Source: Methylobacter sp. (GTDB lineage Bacteria > Pseudomonadota > Gammaproteobacteria > Methylococcales > Methylomonadaceae). From it: DNA of 42,422 bases. The position numbers and the translations under genes were made by a program. The notes beneath the pieces were generated by a model, which saw nothing but the letters and a program-made list of their open reading frames with translations, ran no database searches and was not told the origin of the DNA. Shown in pieces: positions 33,297 through 40,715 of the stretch (positions are counted from its first letter, which is position 1; each line of letters begins with the position of its first letter). Location of the stretch: assembly GCA_030653175.1 (NCBI GenBank), contig JAURZV010000107.1, forward strand, positions 1 through 42,422, in the 5' to 3' direction.

Positions 33297-33369
33297 AAAG
33301 CCGCGTGCGGGAAAACTGCATGCACGGTTTGATGAGGGAGGACAGGTGAGAACCTGTTCTCTACTCTAC
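33297..33369 (+). ncRNA. group II intron 3' fragment (domains V and VI)
   Basis: Domain V is at about 33299-33329: it opens AGCCG, contains the catalytic AGC, pairs GTGC with GCAC, has a GAAA loop and closes CGGTT. Domain VI follows (33331-33369): an AGGGAGGACAGGT / ACCTGTTCTCT hairpin ending CTACTCTAC. This is the standard 3' end of bacterial group II introns, most like class C. No domain I or reverse-transcriptase gene exists here: only about 90 bases separate it from the attC, so it is a 5'-deleted remnant. It lies on the strand opposite to the cassette genes, as group IIC-attC introns do. Confidence 0.8.
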
Positions 33370-33423
33370 CCCGTGTGCCGTGCGCGCGACTTTAGTGGAC
33401 GCTTTACGCGGCGGTCAAACATC

Positions 33424-34167
33424 TTACTTTGATTTTCGGTTGAATGAGAGCAAGCGCTCATACTCAACTTTAACCACCGAATAGCACTCACACGCTCGCT
33501 TTTCAAGTTTGCGGCGATTCAACACTGTAATGCGACCGCGTGCCCGTGCAATCAATCCATCTTTTTGTAACTGACCGAGAATCAGGGTCACGCTCTCCCG
33601 GCGTACACCCAATAATTTCCCAATTGTTTCTTGCGTTATCACCACTTCATTGTCATGTAATCTATCCATAGTCATCAACAGCCATCGGCAGATTTGCTGA
33701 TCCAGTAAATGATGTTGGTTGCATACTGCAGCTTGAGATGTCTGAACAATTAGCCCCTGCGTGAAAAGCAATGCTGCGCGTTGCAGTTCACCTCCTAACG
33801 AGAATTCTTGTTTCATCACTTTCCGGCTGAGTCGATAAGCATTGCCTGCGCTTTGCACTTCCGTGCTGGTAGGCATACTCTCGCCCCCCATAAAAATGGA
33901 TATACCGACTATACCCTCGTTACCAACCAGAGCGGTTTCGCTTGAGGAACCGTCTTCCAGAGAATAAATCAGCGAGACAATGCCAGAGGTCAGAAAATGC
34001 ACAAATTTTTCATGGTCGCCTGACTCTGACATCGTCCATCCCAATGGCATCTCAACGAATTCAAGATCGGGTAACAGGCGCTCGTAATCCTTGGCGGGAA
34101 GGGCTGCAAGTATGCAATTTTGCTTTGGATCTGAGGGCAAAACGTTTGCTATTATCGTTTTTGACAT
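33424..34167 (-). CDS. Crp/Fnr family transcriptional regulator, in a gene cassette
   Basis: A 247-residue regulator: N-terminal cyclic-nucleotide-like beta-barrel (residues about 20-130, with FVHFLTSGIVSLIYSLEDGSSSETALVGNEGIVGISIFMGG), a dimerisation helix (about 130-160), and a C-terminal winged helix-turn-helix (about 175-230, VITQETIGKLLGVRRESVTLILGQLQKDGLI). The cysteine pattern of oxygen-sensing FNR is absent, and the cAMP-binding RxS segment of CRP is not clear, so the ligand is unknown. It has its own 5' region of about 200 bases after the attC at 34373, longer than usual in cassettes and possibly with its own promoter. The group II intron remnant separates its stop from the next attC. 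Confidence 0.88.
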   Translation of the reverse strand: MSKTIIANVLPSDPKQNCILAALPAKDYERLLPDLEFVEMPLGWTMSESGDHEKFVHFLTSGIVSLIYSLEDGSSSETALVGNEGIVGISIFMGGESMPTSTEVQSAGNAYRLSRKVMKQEFSLGGELQRAALLFTQGLIVQTSQAAVCNQHHLLDQQICRWLLMTMDRLHDNEVVITQETIGKLLGVRRESVTLILGQLQKDGLIARARGRITVLNRRKLEKRACECYSVVKVEYERLLSFNRKSK

Positions 34168-34372
34168 ATCTGGGTTCCTTCAAGTATGAAATTCGTTGAA
34201 TTAGCGTAAGTCAAGGCGTGATTGTGCATTATTTCTTACAATTTGGCTTGCTCCACTTAAATGGGCACTTTCAGGCGCATAGCCTTTCATGTTTCAGGGC
34301 GCCGTTTAGCCAAGGGCGGAATGCAGGCGTTCACGACTCAAGAGCTCTTTTGGAGATTGCGTTCATATAAAA

Positions 34373-34461
34373 GCCTAACGCAGCGTTAACCGGGCGCGGT
34401 GCAGAGAATGAAGATTAACAACCGCCATGATTCCGCGCTCCGGTTGAGCGTTGGGTTAGGT
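34373..34461 (-). repeat. attC-like recombination site, 89 bp (after DUF1640)
   Basis: Minus strand: core ACCTAAC (34461-34455), arm CAACGCTCAACCGGAGCGCGG, a spacer, the complementary arm CGCGCCCGGTTAACGCTG, and core GTTAGGC (34379-34373). The arms pair with an extra unpaired base. It is of the same subtype as 32543-32633 and 31871-31930 (CGCTCAA-x-CGGAGC). The DUF1640 stop is 12 bases upstream of it. Confidence 0.88.
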
Positions 34462-34472
34462 GTTGATGATAC

Positions 34473-34754
34473 TCAAAGCAGCTTGACTAGAGCGGCAACT
34501 ATGCCAATAGACAGAGCCATGAGGCCGCCAAGCTTAATGACTAAACGCTGCTCAACCTGGATAAATCCAGAGTGCATTTCTCGCCGAAGAGACTCGATTT
34601 CACGGTGCAAATCTTCCTTGGTGACCAGTTCCTTGAGATTAACCTCAAGAGCTTCTGATAGTGCTTCGGCCTCGGCTTCCGCTTGTTTGTCGGGAACTCC
34701 GGCAGATTTAAGCCTGTTGGCATATTTTAATGTATCAAACGTAATTGCAGCCAT
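34473..34754 (-). CDS. DUF1640 (CCDC90-like) coiled-coil membrane protein, in a gene cassette
   Basis: A 93-residue protein resembling the short bacterial DUF1640/CCDC90 family: an N-terminal ITFDTLKYANRLKSAGVPDKQAEAEAEAL, a Glu/Lys/Arg-rich coiled coil (about 33-68), and a C-terminal membrane helix (about 72-92, KLGGLMALSIGIVAALVKLL). The family's bacterial role is unknown; mitochondrial relatives regulate calcium uptake. It is preceded by a good ribosome site (CAGGAGGTGG) and lies between attC sites at 34373 and 34843, forming a complete cassette. Confidence 0.8.
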   Translation of the reverse strand: MAAITFDTLKYANRLKSAGVPDKQAEAEAEALSEALEVNLKELVTKEDLHREIESLRREMHSGFIQVEQRLVIKLGGLMALSIGIVAALVKLL

Positions 34755-34842
34755 AGTGCCACCTCCTGAATTTAGTTTACCACGCTTGACAGTCGCCGCA
34801 AACCTCGCACAGGCCGTACAATTTCTTTGCTGTAGTTGATTT

Positions 34843-34959
34843 CCCTAACGTAAAGTTGAGGGGGCGCCGCTCACAGAATTTAAACGAAGCCGTCGAACCA
34901 AAAAACAAAACTTCAAAACCGCCAACTGGCGGCGCGTCCCTTTGACCGACTTGTTATGC
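34843..34959 (-). repeat. attC-like recombination site, 117 bp (proximal end of array)
   Basis: Minus strand: core GCATAAC (34959-34953), arm AAGTCGGTCAAAGGGACGC, GCCGCC/GGCGG palindromic middle, arm GCGGCGCCCCCTCAAC, core GTTAGGG (34849-34843). It is the same subtype as 33084-33207. No cassette gene that I trust lies on its far side, and no integrase gene is found between it and the kinase gene at 35216. Confidence 0.85.
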
Positions 34960-35215
34960 TTTTTTCTATTTCCATACCACATTAATAAAATAAAGATAAA
35001 TAAATTAGCTCCAATCGGATACAGGCCAAAGCCAACGCTGTAAGGTGGATTCACCGTTAGGCAATCCACCGCAACTTGGACAGGCTGTCGTCGGCGTTGT
35101 GCGTGTGTGGCAGTTTGCTGCTGCGAAACTGCCCTACGGCCGGGGATGTATTTACAGCGGTTTTTTGATTAATAGGGGTAATGTCTTAGTCTGTCCACAG
35201 AATCGTGCTACAGGT
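34960..35215. other. 256-base gap between attC and kinase gene, with palindromes
   Basis: Holds GGTGGATT (35044-35051) / AATCCACC (35063-35070), an extragenic palindrome, and a GGCAGTTT / AAACTGCC pair near 35110-35132. The GTTAGGC at 35056-35062 belongs to this palindrome, not to an attC. This is the chromosomal edge of the cassette array; I see no integrase or primary attI site. Confidence 0.5.
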
Positions 35216-35797
35216 TTAAGTCAACAGTACTGAGAGGTCATCCTCCCAACTTTGTACATTAATAATCTGTATTTTAAAGGCAGCTTGCGCGACAAAATCA
35301 TAAAATGCTTTATCGACTATGTTTTGTTCGGCGAGTTGTTGCGGGCTCAAGTTGGTATCAATAGCGGCTGACTTTATCAGGATAAGTTCGGTTGCCGAAA
35401 GCGTCTTGGCCAGCCATGCCGCGAGGCTGTCTGAGGTTATATCCCAGCTTGCCTGTATGCCTGCGTTATCCAGTTCAATAATATCCGGCGACCAAATGAC
35501 GGTTTTTTGCCGGTCTAGTTGCTCTTGAATCGCCTCGACAGTATGGGCGATAGCAAAACCCGGTTTAAGCCCGTTAAACATCAAGGCCATTTGCTGCATG
35601 GCTAAGAGGGCCATGTGGTGTGCGGTGTTATCGTCAAATTGCCAGTGCTGTTGCGCTAATCTGACCTGATCGGCAAACGCGCCGCCGCCGGGGACAATAA
35701 CCACTGCCCTGCCCTGATAGTTTTTTTCTACAGTATTTAGGCATTTAATAAGGGCATCCGAGCGGGACAGACTGCCGCCCAGTTTGATAATAATCAT
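35216..35797 (-). CDS. amino-acid kinase family protein, MfnE-like
   Basis: A 193-residue protein of the amino-acid kinase fold, shorter than aspartokinase or glutamate kinase. N-terminal IIIKLGGSLSRSDALIKCL and VVIVPGGGAFADQVR are the phosphate-binding glycine loops; later WDITSDSLAAWLAKTLSATELILIKSA matches the nucleotide-binding region of MfnE, which phosphorylates aminomethylfuran in methanofuran synthesis. Methylotrophs carry such genes in their C1-cofactor clusters. It follows pabB by 30 bases, and PabB makes the p-aminobenzoate used in folate and tetrahydromethanopterin. The C1-cofactor role is inferred. Confidence 0.65.
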   Translation of the reverse strand: MIIIKLGGSLSRSDALIKCLNTVEKNYQGRAVVIVPGGGAFADQVRLAQQHWQFDDNTAHHMALLAMQQMALMFNGLKPGFAIAHTVEAIQEQLDRQKTVIWSPDIIELDNAGIQASWDITSDSLAAWLAKTLSATELILIKSAAIDTNLSPQQLAEQNIVDKAFYDFVAQAAFKIQIINVQSWEDDLSVLLT

Positions 35798-35827
35798 GTT
35801 ACATTCGCACGATGATTAAATTGCGCA

Positions 35828-37216
35828 TTACCTTACCGTAAATTGCTGCAACAAATCGAGCATGGCCGCCGCCTTGTCAAAACTTTCCTGATATTCTTCT
35901 TCAGCGACGGAATCATTGACGATACCGCCACCGGCCCAGAAACGGATGGTGTTTTCCGAATGCACCAGCGTTCTGATTGCAATATTGGTATCCATATTGC
36001 CGTTGAAACCGATGTATCCGATAGCCCCGCAATAAACGCCGCGCCGGTTGGGTTCGAGTTCTTCTATGATTTCCATGGACCTGATCTTCGGTGCGCCGGT
36101 AATCGATCCGCCCGGAAAGCAGCTTTTTAACAAATCCAGTGCGTGCTGGTTATCCGCCAGTATGCCGGTTACGGTACTGACCAGATGATGCACGGTGGCG
36201 TAACTTTCCACATCGAATAGCACCGGCACTTTGACTGAACCGCTCTTGCAGGTTTTACTGATGTCATTGCGGAGTAAATCGACGATCATCAGGTTTTCCG
36301 CCCGGTCTTTGGTGCTGGCTTCCAGGTTTTTTATTTGTTGCTGATCTTCCGCGTAATCGGGTTTTCTCGGCCGCGTTCCTTTAATGGGCTTGGTCTCGAC
36401 CACACCATCGGTGAGCTTTAAAAAACGCTCCGGGGATGAGCTTAAAATCTGCACTTCGGGCAAATTAAGATAGCAACTGAACGGGGCGGCATTTAATTTG
36501 CGCAAGATTTGATACGCCGTCCACGGATCGCCCTCGCAATCGGCTACAAACCGCTGCGCCAGATTCACCTGATAACAATCGCCTTCCTTGAGATAATGCT
36601 TGATCCGGTTAAAGGCATGAACATAGGCATCCTTGTCCATATTGGACGTAATCTCGCTGACGACATTAAACGCATGATAATCCGGCCTTACCGGTAATCG
36701 GCTGAACTGACTGATCAAATCTTGCCGTTTTTGCTGATCGCAATTTCCTACCAGATAACTTTTTTGCCGATGATGATCGACGATGACGGCCCACTCGTAA
36801 ATCCCTACCGCCATCTCGGCAATATGCTCTGCATCTTCGGCCATAGCCGGCAGCGCTTCCAGTCGACGGGCTAAATCATAGGCAAAATAACCGATGGCAC
36901 CGCCGTTGAACGGCAAATCGTCAAGGCCTGCTTCCAGCTTAAAGCATGGGAACGAACAAAGCTGTTGCTTGACTAAATCAAACGGATTTTCAGTTGATTT
37001 TAGCGTCGTGCCGTTACGGGTAATCTCGGTAATCTCGCCATGCGTGACCAAAGTACACACCGGCTCAGCCGCAATAATATCGTATCGACCCTGATTGCTG
37101 TGAGGAAAACCGCTATCCAGAAAAACAGCCCAAGCTTTATCTACGCAGGCGGAAAACAGTTCTGCACTGTCGGAAAAATAAGGTAGGGGAGCGATAAGTT
37201 GATTCGGTGACGGCAT
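35828..37216 (-). CDS. pabB: aminodeoxychorismate synthase component I
   Basis: Turns chorismate, with ammonia from PabA, into 4-amino-4-deoxychorismate. 462 residues of the chorismate-binding enzyme fold. The PIKGTRPR motif with Lys is the mark of PabB (anthranilate synthase has PIAGT), and other family blocks are present: YQVNLAQRF, SSSPERFLK, ENLMIVDLLRNDI, GGSITGAPKIRSMEIIEELEPNRRGVYCGAIGYIG and AGGGIVNDS near the end. No PabA or PabC domain is fused. With the kinase gene it makes a two-gene unit that may serve tetrahydromethanopterin as well as folate. Confidence 0.94.
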   Translation of the reverse strand: MPSPNQLIAPLPYFSDSAELFSACVDKAWAVFLDSGFPHSNQGRYDIIAAEPVCTLVTHGEITEITRNGTTLKSTENPFDLVKQQLCSFPCFKLEAGLDDLPFNGGAIGYFAYDLARRLEALPAMAEDAEHIAEMAVGIYEWAVIVDHHRQKSYLVGNCDQQKRQDLISQFSRLPVRPDYHAFNVVSEITSNMDKDAYVHAFNRIKHYLKEGDCYQVNLAQRFVADCEGDPWTAYQILRKLNAAPFSCYLNLPEVQILSSSPERFLKLTDGVVETKPIKGTRPRKPDYAEDQQQIKNLEASTKDRAENLMIVDLLRNDISKTCKSGSVKVPVLFDVESYATVHHLVSTVTGILADNQHALDLLKSCFPGGSITGAPKIRSMEIIEELEPNRRGVYCGAIGYIGFNGNMDTNIAIRTLVHSENTIRFWAGGGIVNDSVAEEEYQESFDKAAAMLDLLQQFTVR

Positions 37217-37290
37217 TTATATTGGGGGACTTGTGATGCGTTTTGCATTAACAATGCGAAATAAATCGGGATTGTTCAAATAGTTAGGCT

Positions 37291-37320
37291 GTAGGGAGGG
37301 CTATCCTTAATCCCTCCTAC
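37291..37320. terminator. short hairpin upstream of pabB and downstream of the YVTN gene
   Basis: GTAGGGAGGG (37291-37300) pairs with CCCTCCTAC (37312-37320), with one bulged G. It lies 16 bases after the YVTN-gene stop on the minus strand, but no U-run follows, so it may be a repeat rather than a terminator. Confidence 0.35.
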
Positions 37321-37336
37321 AAAAAATTATTTATTA

Positions 37337-38305
37337 CTATTTGCCCATAAACTGCCCAAATGCACGGCTGCCTTCACCGGTTTGAATGGTATCAATCACT
37401 TTCAGGGTTCTGGCGTCGATCACCGAAACATTGCCGTCAAACCAGTTAGCCACATAGACATGCCGGTCATCAGGATGGGTGCTGATACCTTCGGGTTTGG
37501 TGCCCACGGTAATCAGGGCGATTTCCTTTAGGGTTTCCGTATCGATAACAGAAACCGAACCGTCATCCTGATTAGTCACCAACAGGCGGCTGTCGTTAAG
37601 CGCCAGCGCTGTTGCGTAAGGCAGCATATTGACCTTTACGGTAGCAATAGGCTTCATCCGTGCCGTTTCCACAACCGTTACATCATCGCTTTTTACGTTG
37701 GCGACATAAATGCGTTCGCCTCTGGCATCAATGGTGAGTCCAAAGGGGTGTGTTCCAACCTGGGCGGTTTTCTTAACAGTCAGTGTCTTCAAGTCGATCT
37801 GGGAAACTGAATTACTGATCCGGTTGGCGGCATATAACCAGCGATTATCAGGACTGACAACCAGGCCTGATGGCGATTCGCCGACACCAATCGTTTTAAT
37901 TATCTGTAGACTGTCCGCATCAATAACCGAAACATTATTCTTGTACCAGTCCGCCACATAAATCCGCTTGCCGTCAGGGCCCACAGCGATACCCAGTGTG
38001 CCGTCATTTACAGCAACGTTGGCGATAACTTCGCGTTTTTTTGTATCGACAACGGCAAAGCCTTTGGCCTCGGGCGTACTGACATAAACTTTATTGCCGT
38101 CAGGTGCAACCGCAACCCCGGCCGGTTTGCCGGCAACAGCAATTGTATCGACTACGCTGCCCGTTGCTGTATCGATAACAGACACGCTATCGGCCAATTG
38201 ATTGCTGATGTAGGCAAAAGGCTGGGCCGCGAGCGGTGTAGATAAAAAGGCTGTAGCGATGCAAATCGCTACAGCACTGTAGGTTGGGTTTACCCTAAAG
38301 GGCAT
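37337..38305 (-). CDS. secreted YVTN-repeat beta-propeller protein
   Basis: A 322-residue secreted protein with about seven YVTN-type blades of about 42 residues (DSVSVIDTATGSVVDTIAV, KVYVSTPEAKG, RIYVADWYKNNVSVIDADS, WLYAANRISNSVSQIDLKT, RIYVANVKSDDVTVVETA, SRLLVTNQDDGSVSVIDTET, HVYVANWFDGNVSVIDART). The ATG at 38305 gives a signal peptide ending near LAAQ. The frame upstream (to 38539) is repeat DNA. Methylotrophs carry YVTN proteins near methanol-oxidation genes, where they may assist or regulate methanol dehydrogenase; here the MxaD-like gene lies next to it on the same strand, upstream. The gap between them is the repeat block 38306-38549. Confidence 0.82.
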   Translation of the reverse strand: MPFRVNPTYSAVAICIATAFLSTPLAAQPFAYISNQLADSVSVIDTATGSVVDTIAVAGKPAGVAVAPDGNKVYVSTPEAKGFAVVDTKKREVIANVAVNDGTLGIAVGPDGKRIYVADWYKNNVSVIDADSLQIIKTIGVGESPSGLVVSPDNRWLYAANRISNSVSQIDLKTLTVKKTAQVGTHPFGLTIDARGERIYVANVKSDDVTVVETARMKPIATVKVNMLPYATALALNDSRLLVTNQDDGSVSVIDTETLKEIALITVGTKPEGISTHPDDRHVYVANWFDGNVSVIDARTLKVIDTIQTGEGSRAFGQFMGK

Positions 38306-38516
38306 AAAAGGCTTTAGCCGTAACCCAACACATCGAAGCCGAAAATGTTGGGTTACGCTCACGCTCGGCACACCGCTTCGCTGCTCCTGCATAACCCACA
38401 AGGATGTGGGGAATGCAGATTTTGCATTAACGCCATGGATGGCGTGTAGTAGGGTAATGCAGGAGCAATTACCGAGGAGCAAAAATCTGCCCATGCAAGT
38501 CGTAACCCAACCTACG
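38251..38516. repeat. composite block of nested palindromic repeats
   Basis: Three families overlap here. (i) A perfect 10-bp hairpin CTGTAGCGAT-GCAA-ATCGCTACAG at 38251-38274, inside the YVTN coding region. (ii) GTAGGTTGGGTT-type arms at 38279-38290, 38319-38330 / 38346-38357 and 38500-38516. (iii) A family B unit on the minus strand at about 38375-38510 (TGCATGGGCAGATTTTTGC, then TCTGCATTCCCCACATCC), itself carrying an extra insert of about 55 bases. The order implies successive insertions. Confidence 0.7.
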
Positions 38517-38549
38517 GACTTATAGTTCAATGAGAACACTCGCTAAACC

Positions 38550-39113
38550 TTATTTTTCAGCCAATTTTTTCAGGTTAATCAATCCTGTTTCCAAAACGGC
38601 TTTCACTGCTGTGTTAGCGGCTTCTTCGTTCATTTCTTCCGGTGGATTGTTGTTCATGTAGGCGCGGTAGTAACCGGCTTTCCAGATAACTTCAGTCTTA
38701 CCGCCTTTATCCGCTAATTCAATGCTTGCTGCGTAATCATTTACAGGTAACGCAGGGACTTTTTCTTCAGCACCGGCATGAGTGATAGTTTTAGATGAAC
38801 TCATATCGGTAATTTTGTAGGCATAAGACATTTTCTTGTCGTCATACTTTTTTAACTCTTCGGTAATTGTACCGCCATCTTTTAAGGTCAGAACACGGAC
38901 CGCGCCTTTTGTATTGTCGCCCTTAATGGTTGTGTTAAAAATATCGGGATGCCAGGACATATCACCAAAGTCTTTAATAAGAGCCCAGACTTTTTCAGCA
39001 GGCGCATTGATGGTGATTTTCTCTTCGGCTTTTTGACGCACCGGGCCATGAGCGCTGGCTATTGAGGTAAAAAAGAACAGCAAAACTGAAACAAACAAAA
39101 TGATTTTCTTCAT
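38550..39113 (-). CDS. mxaD: MxaD-like periplasmic SRPBCC protein
   Basis: A 187-residue secreted protein of the SRPBCC/START fold, resembling MxaD, which in methylotrophs assists electron transfer from methanol dehydrogenase to cytochrome cL. A signal peptide (about 1-21, MKKIILFVSVLLFFFTSIASA) is followed by HGPVRQKAEEKITINAPAEKVWALIKDFGDMSWHPDIF, LTLKDGGTITEELKKYDDKKMSYAYKITDMS, and AYMNNNPPEEMNEEAA, all strongly MxaD-like. ATG at 39113 has AAGGAAAG upstream. No other mxa or xox gene is near, so this is a stand-alone copy; it is more secure as a family member than as the mxaD of this cell. Confidence 0.82.
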   Translation of the reverse strand: MKKIILFVSVLLFFFTSIASAHGPVRQKAEEKITINAPAEKVWALIKDFGDMSWHPDIFNTTIKGDNTKGAVRVLTLKDGGTITEELKKYDDKKMSYAYKITDMSSSKTITHAGAEEKVPALPVNDYAASIELADKGGKTEVIWKAGYYRAYMNNNPPEEMNEEAANTAVKAVLETGLINLKKLAEK

Positions 39114-39524
39114 ATTAACTTTCCTTATGGGAACATAAAAACTAAAACGCGCATTATATGCCAACCAAGCGCTGCAAGCATCAGCTTAGCTAACTTAAAA
39201 TACAATATTAGTAACTATTCAGCCACAGATCAGCACAGATCAAACAGATTTACTGCATTCCCACGCAGCGCGTGGGAACGAGAAATAACTCCTTTCTGGC
39301 GCGCGCAGCACGCCCTACGTTAAATATTGCCATCCATGGGCTCTGGATGCCGGCATCCATGCAGGTATGACGGTGCCGGCTGAGGTTCCGTGCTAATCAG
39401 GTTTGCTCTTACTGACGACTACAGCTAGTGATGATTAACGGCGAGGTTTTCATTAAAGCGGAGTGATCTATAAGTTGATCTTTAAATACCCTGTAGTCTC
39501 ACAAAGACTACAGGGTGGCTTTGA
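39114..39524. repeat. 411-base gap with four kinds of short palindromes
   Basis: Contains TTCCCACGC (39258-39266) / GCGTGGGAA (39270-39278), an arm of the GGCGCGCGCAGCACGCCC type (39299-39316), a perfect GGATGCCGGCATCC (39345-39358), and the hairpin at 39488-39516. I see no gene. The upstream part (39114-39230) should hold the promoter of the MxaD-like gene. Confidence 0.6.
39488..39516 (-). terminator. perfect 12-bp hairpin after rnd
   Basis: ACCCTGTAGTCT (39488-39499) and AGACTACAGGGT (39505-39516) pair perfectly across a 5-base loop, 8 bases after the rnd stop. The base composition after it on the minus strand (ATTTAAAG) is only weakly U-rich, so termination is likely but not sure. Confidence 0.55.
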
Positions 39525-40715
39525 TTACGCCAGGGATTGCTTTTCAATAATATCCAGCTTGTCAGATTCAATCCCGAGCAATAACTCCCCTTTTAACAAG
39601 CCGACTAATTCCCTGCCGGCCATTTTAAAACGCCAGCCATGCAATAGCGGACACTCATCATCGTCATTGAACAACAGCACTTCCAAATCCTTACGTGTCG
39701 CAAGAATAATTGGATTTAGCGAGTTTTCTTCAGCACGTATTCTGACCAGTGCGGTCAAAATATCCAGTATCGCTTCCTGTTGTTGAGTTTTTTTAGCGGG
39801 TCGACCTTTTTCATTCAAGGGTATCGGCGCGCGATTTTTGGCAGCCGTAATGAGTTGACACAATTCTGCGCCATAACGATTAACCGCACGCTCATTAATG
39901 CCGCGAACATTGGCTAATTCACTCACTGTTTCCGGTTGCAGCTTGGCTAAATCGAACAGCATCTCATCACGCAACAGCCAACTCTTGGGTCGATCTTCAG
40001 ACTGCGCAGTTTTTTCCCGCCATTCGGCCAAGGCTTGAACAATTGATAATTGCCTGCCGGTTAGTTTGTTTTTACCCTTAATTTTCAGCCAGGCTTTTTC
40101 AGGCTTTACCTCATAAAGATCCGGATTTGTCAGCTCGGCAAAGTCACGTTCCAGCCAATCGATCCGTCCCAGTTCGGCTAATTTCTGCAACATCATTTGA
40201 TAAATCTTGCATAGATAAATCACATCATCCGCAGCATATTGAATTTCTGCATTTATCAGTGGTCGTTTGCTCCAATCTGCCCGTGTATGCGCTTTGTTTA
40301 AATTCACATTCAACAGACTGGAGACCAGCATCGCGTAACCCGGATTCTCCTGAAAACCGAGCAACGGCGCGGCGATTTGGGTATCAAAAAGCGGCTCAGG
40401 TAATTTCCCGGTTAATTGATAAAAGATTTCCAAATCCTGTCTACTGGAATGAAATACTTTTACAATGGATGGGCTGTATATCACTTCAAAAAGGATGTCC
40501 AAGGAGGGTAATGCTATGGGATCAACACATGCCACCCATTCCGGTGTTGCTATTTGCAGCAGGCAAAACTTCGGGTAATAAGTTTTTTCCCGTAAAAACT
40601 CCGTATCAAGAGCTAGCCAGGGTTCTTTCTTTATCTGTTCACACAATTTAGCCAGCTGATCTGGGGTATTTATATATTGTATGTTTGTTCTTACATTGAT
40701 TGCTTTATGTAGCAT
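39525..40715 (-). CDS. rnd: ribonuclease D
   Basis: A 3'-to-5' exoribonuclease for tRNA and other RNA maturation. 396 residues: DEDD nuclease domain (about 1-190) with LALDTEFLR (Asp37, Glu39), HSSRQDLEIFYQL, and QYAADDVIYLCKIYQ giving the remaining acids and the Tyr-type exonuclease III motif; then an HRDC domain (about 215-290, LTGRQLSIVQALAEWREKTAQ) and a second HRDC-like C-terminal part. I chose the ATG at 40715; the frame reaches GTG at 40760 but without similarity. Single-gene unit with a hairpin after it. Confidence 0.93.
   Translation of the reverse strand: MLHKAINVRTNIQYINTPDQLAKLCEQIKKEPWLALDTEFLREKTYYPKFCLLQIATPEWVACVDPIALPSLDILFEVIYSPSIVKVFHSSRQDLEIFYQLTGKLPEPLFDTQIAAPLLGFQENPGYAMLVSSLLNVNLNKAHTRADWSKRPLINAEIQYAADDVIYLCKIYQMMLQKLAELGRIDWLERDFAELTNPDLYEVKPEKAWLKIKGKNKLTGRQLSIVQALAEWREKTAQSEDRPKSWLLRDEMLFDLAKLQPETVSELANVRGINERAVNRYGAELCQLITAAKNRAPIPLNEKGRPAKKTQQQEAILDILTALVRIRAEENSLNPIILATRKDLEVLLFNDDDECPLLHGWRFKMAGRELVGLLKGELLLGIESDKLDIIEKQSLA

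Noticed and set aside
35056-35062. GTTAGGC as a sixth attC core or attI
   Set aside because: It is the centre of the GGTGGATT/AATCCACC palindrome and has no paired core or arms in the expected order.
34845-35069. Minus-strand frame of 74 codons with a possible membrane helix
   Set aside because: It starts with GTG inside a palindrome, and its second half is a translation of the attC site (NKSVKGTRR text typical of attC read-through). It might be a truncated cassette gene, but I cannot support it.
38306-38539. 78-codon N-terminal extension of the YVTN protein
   Set aside because: Encoded wholly by the composite repeat block, and it would put the signal peptide in the middle of the protein.
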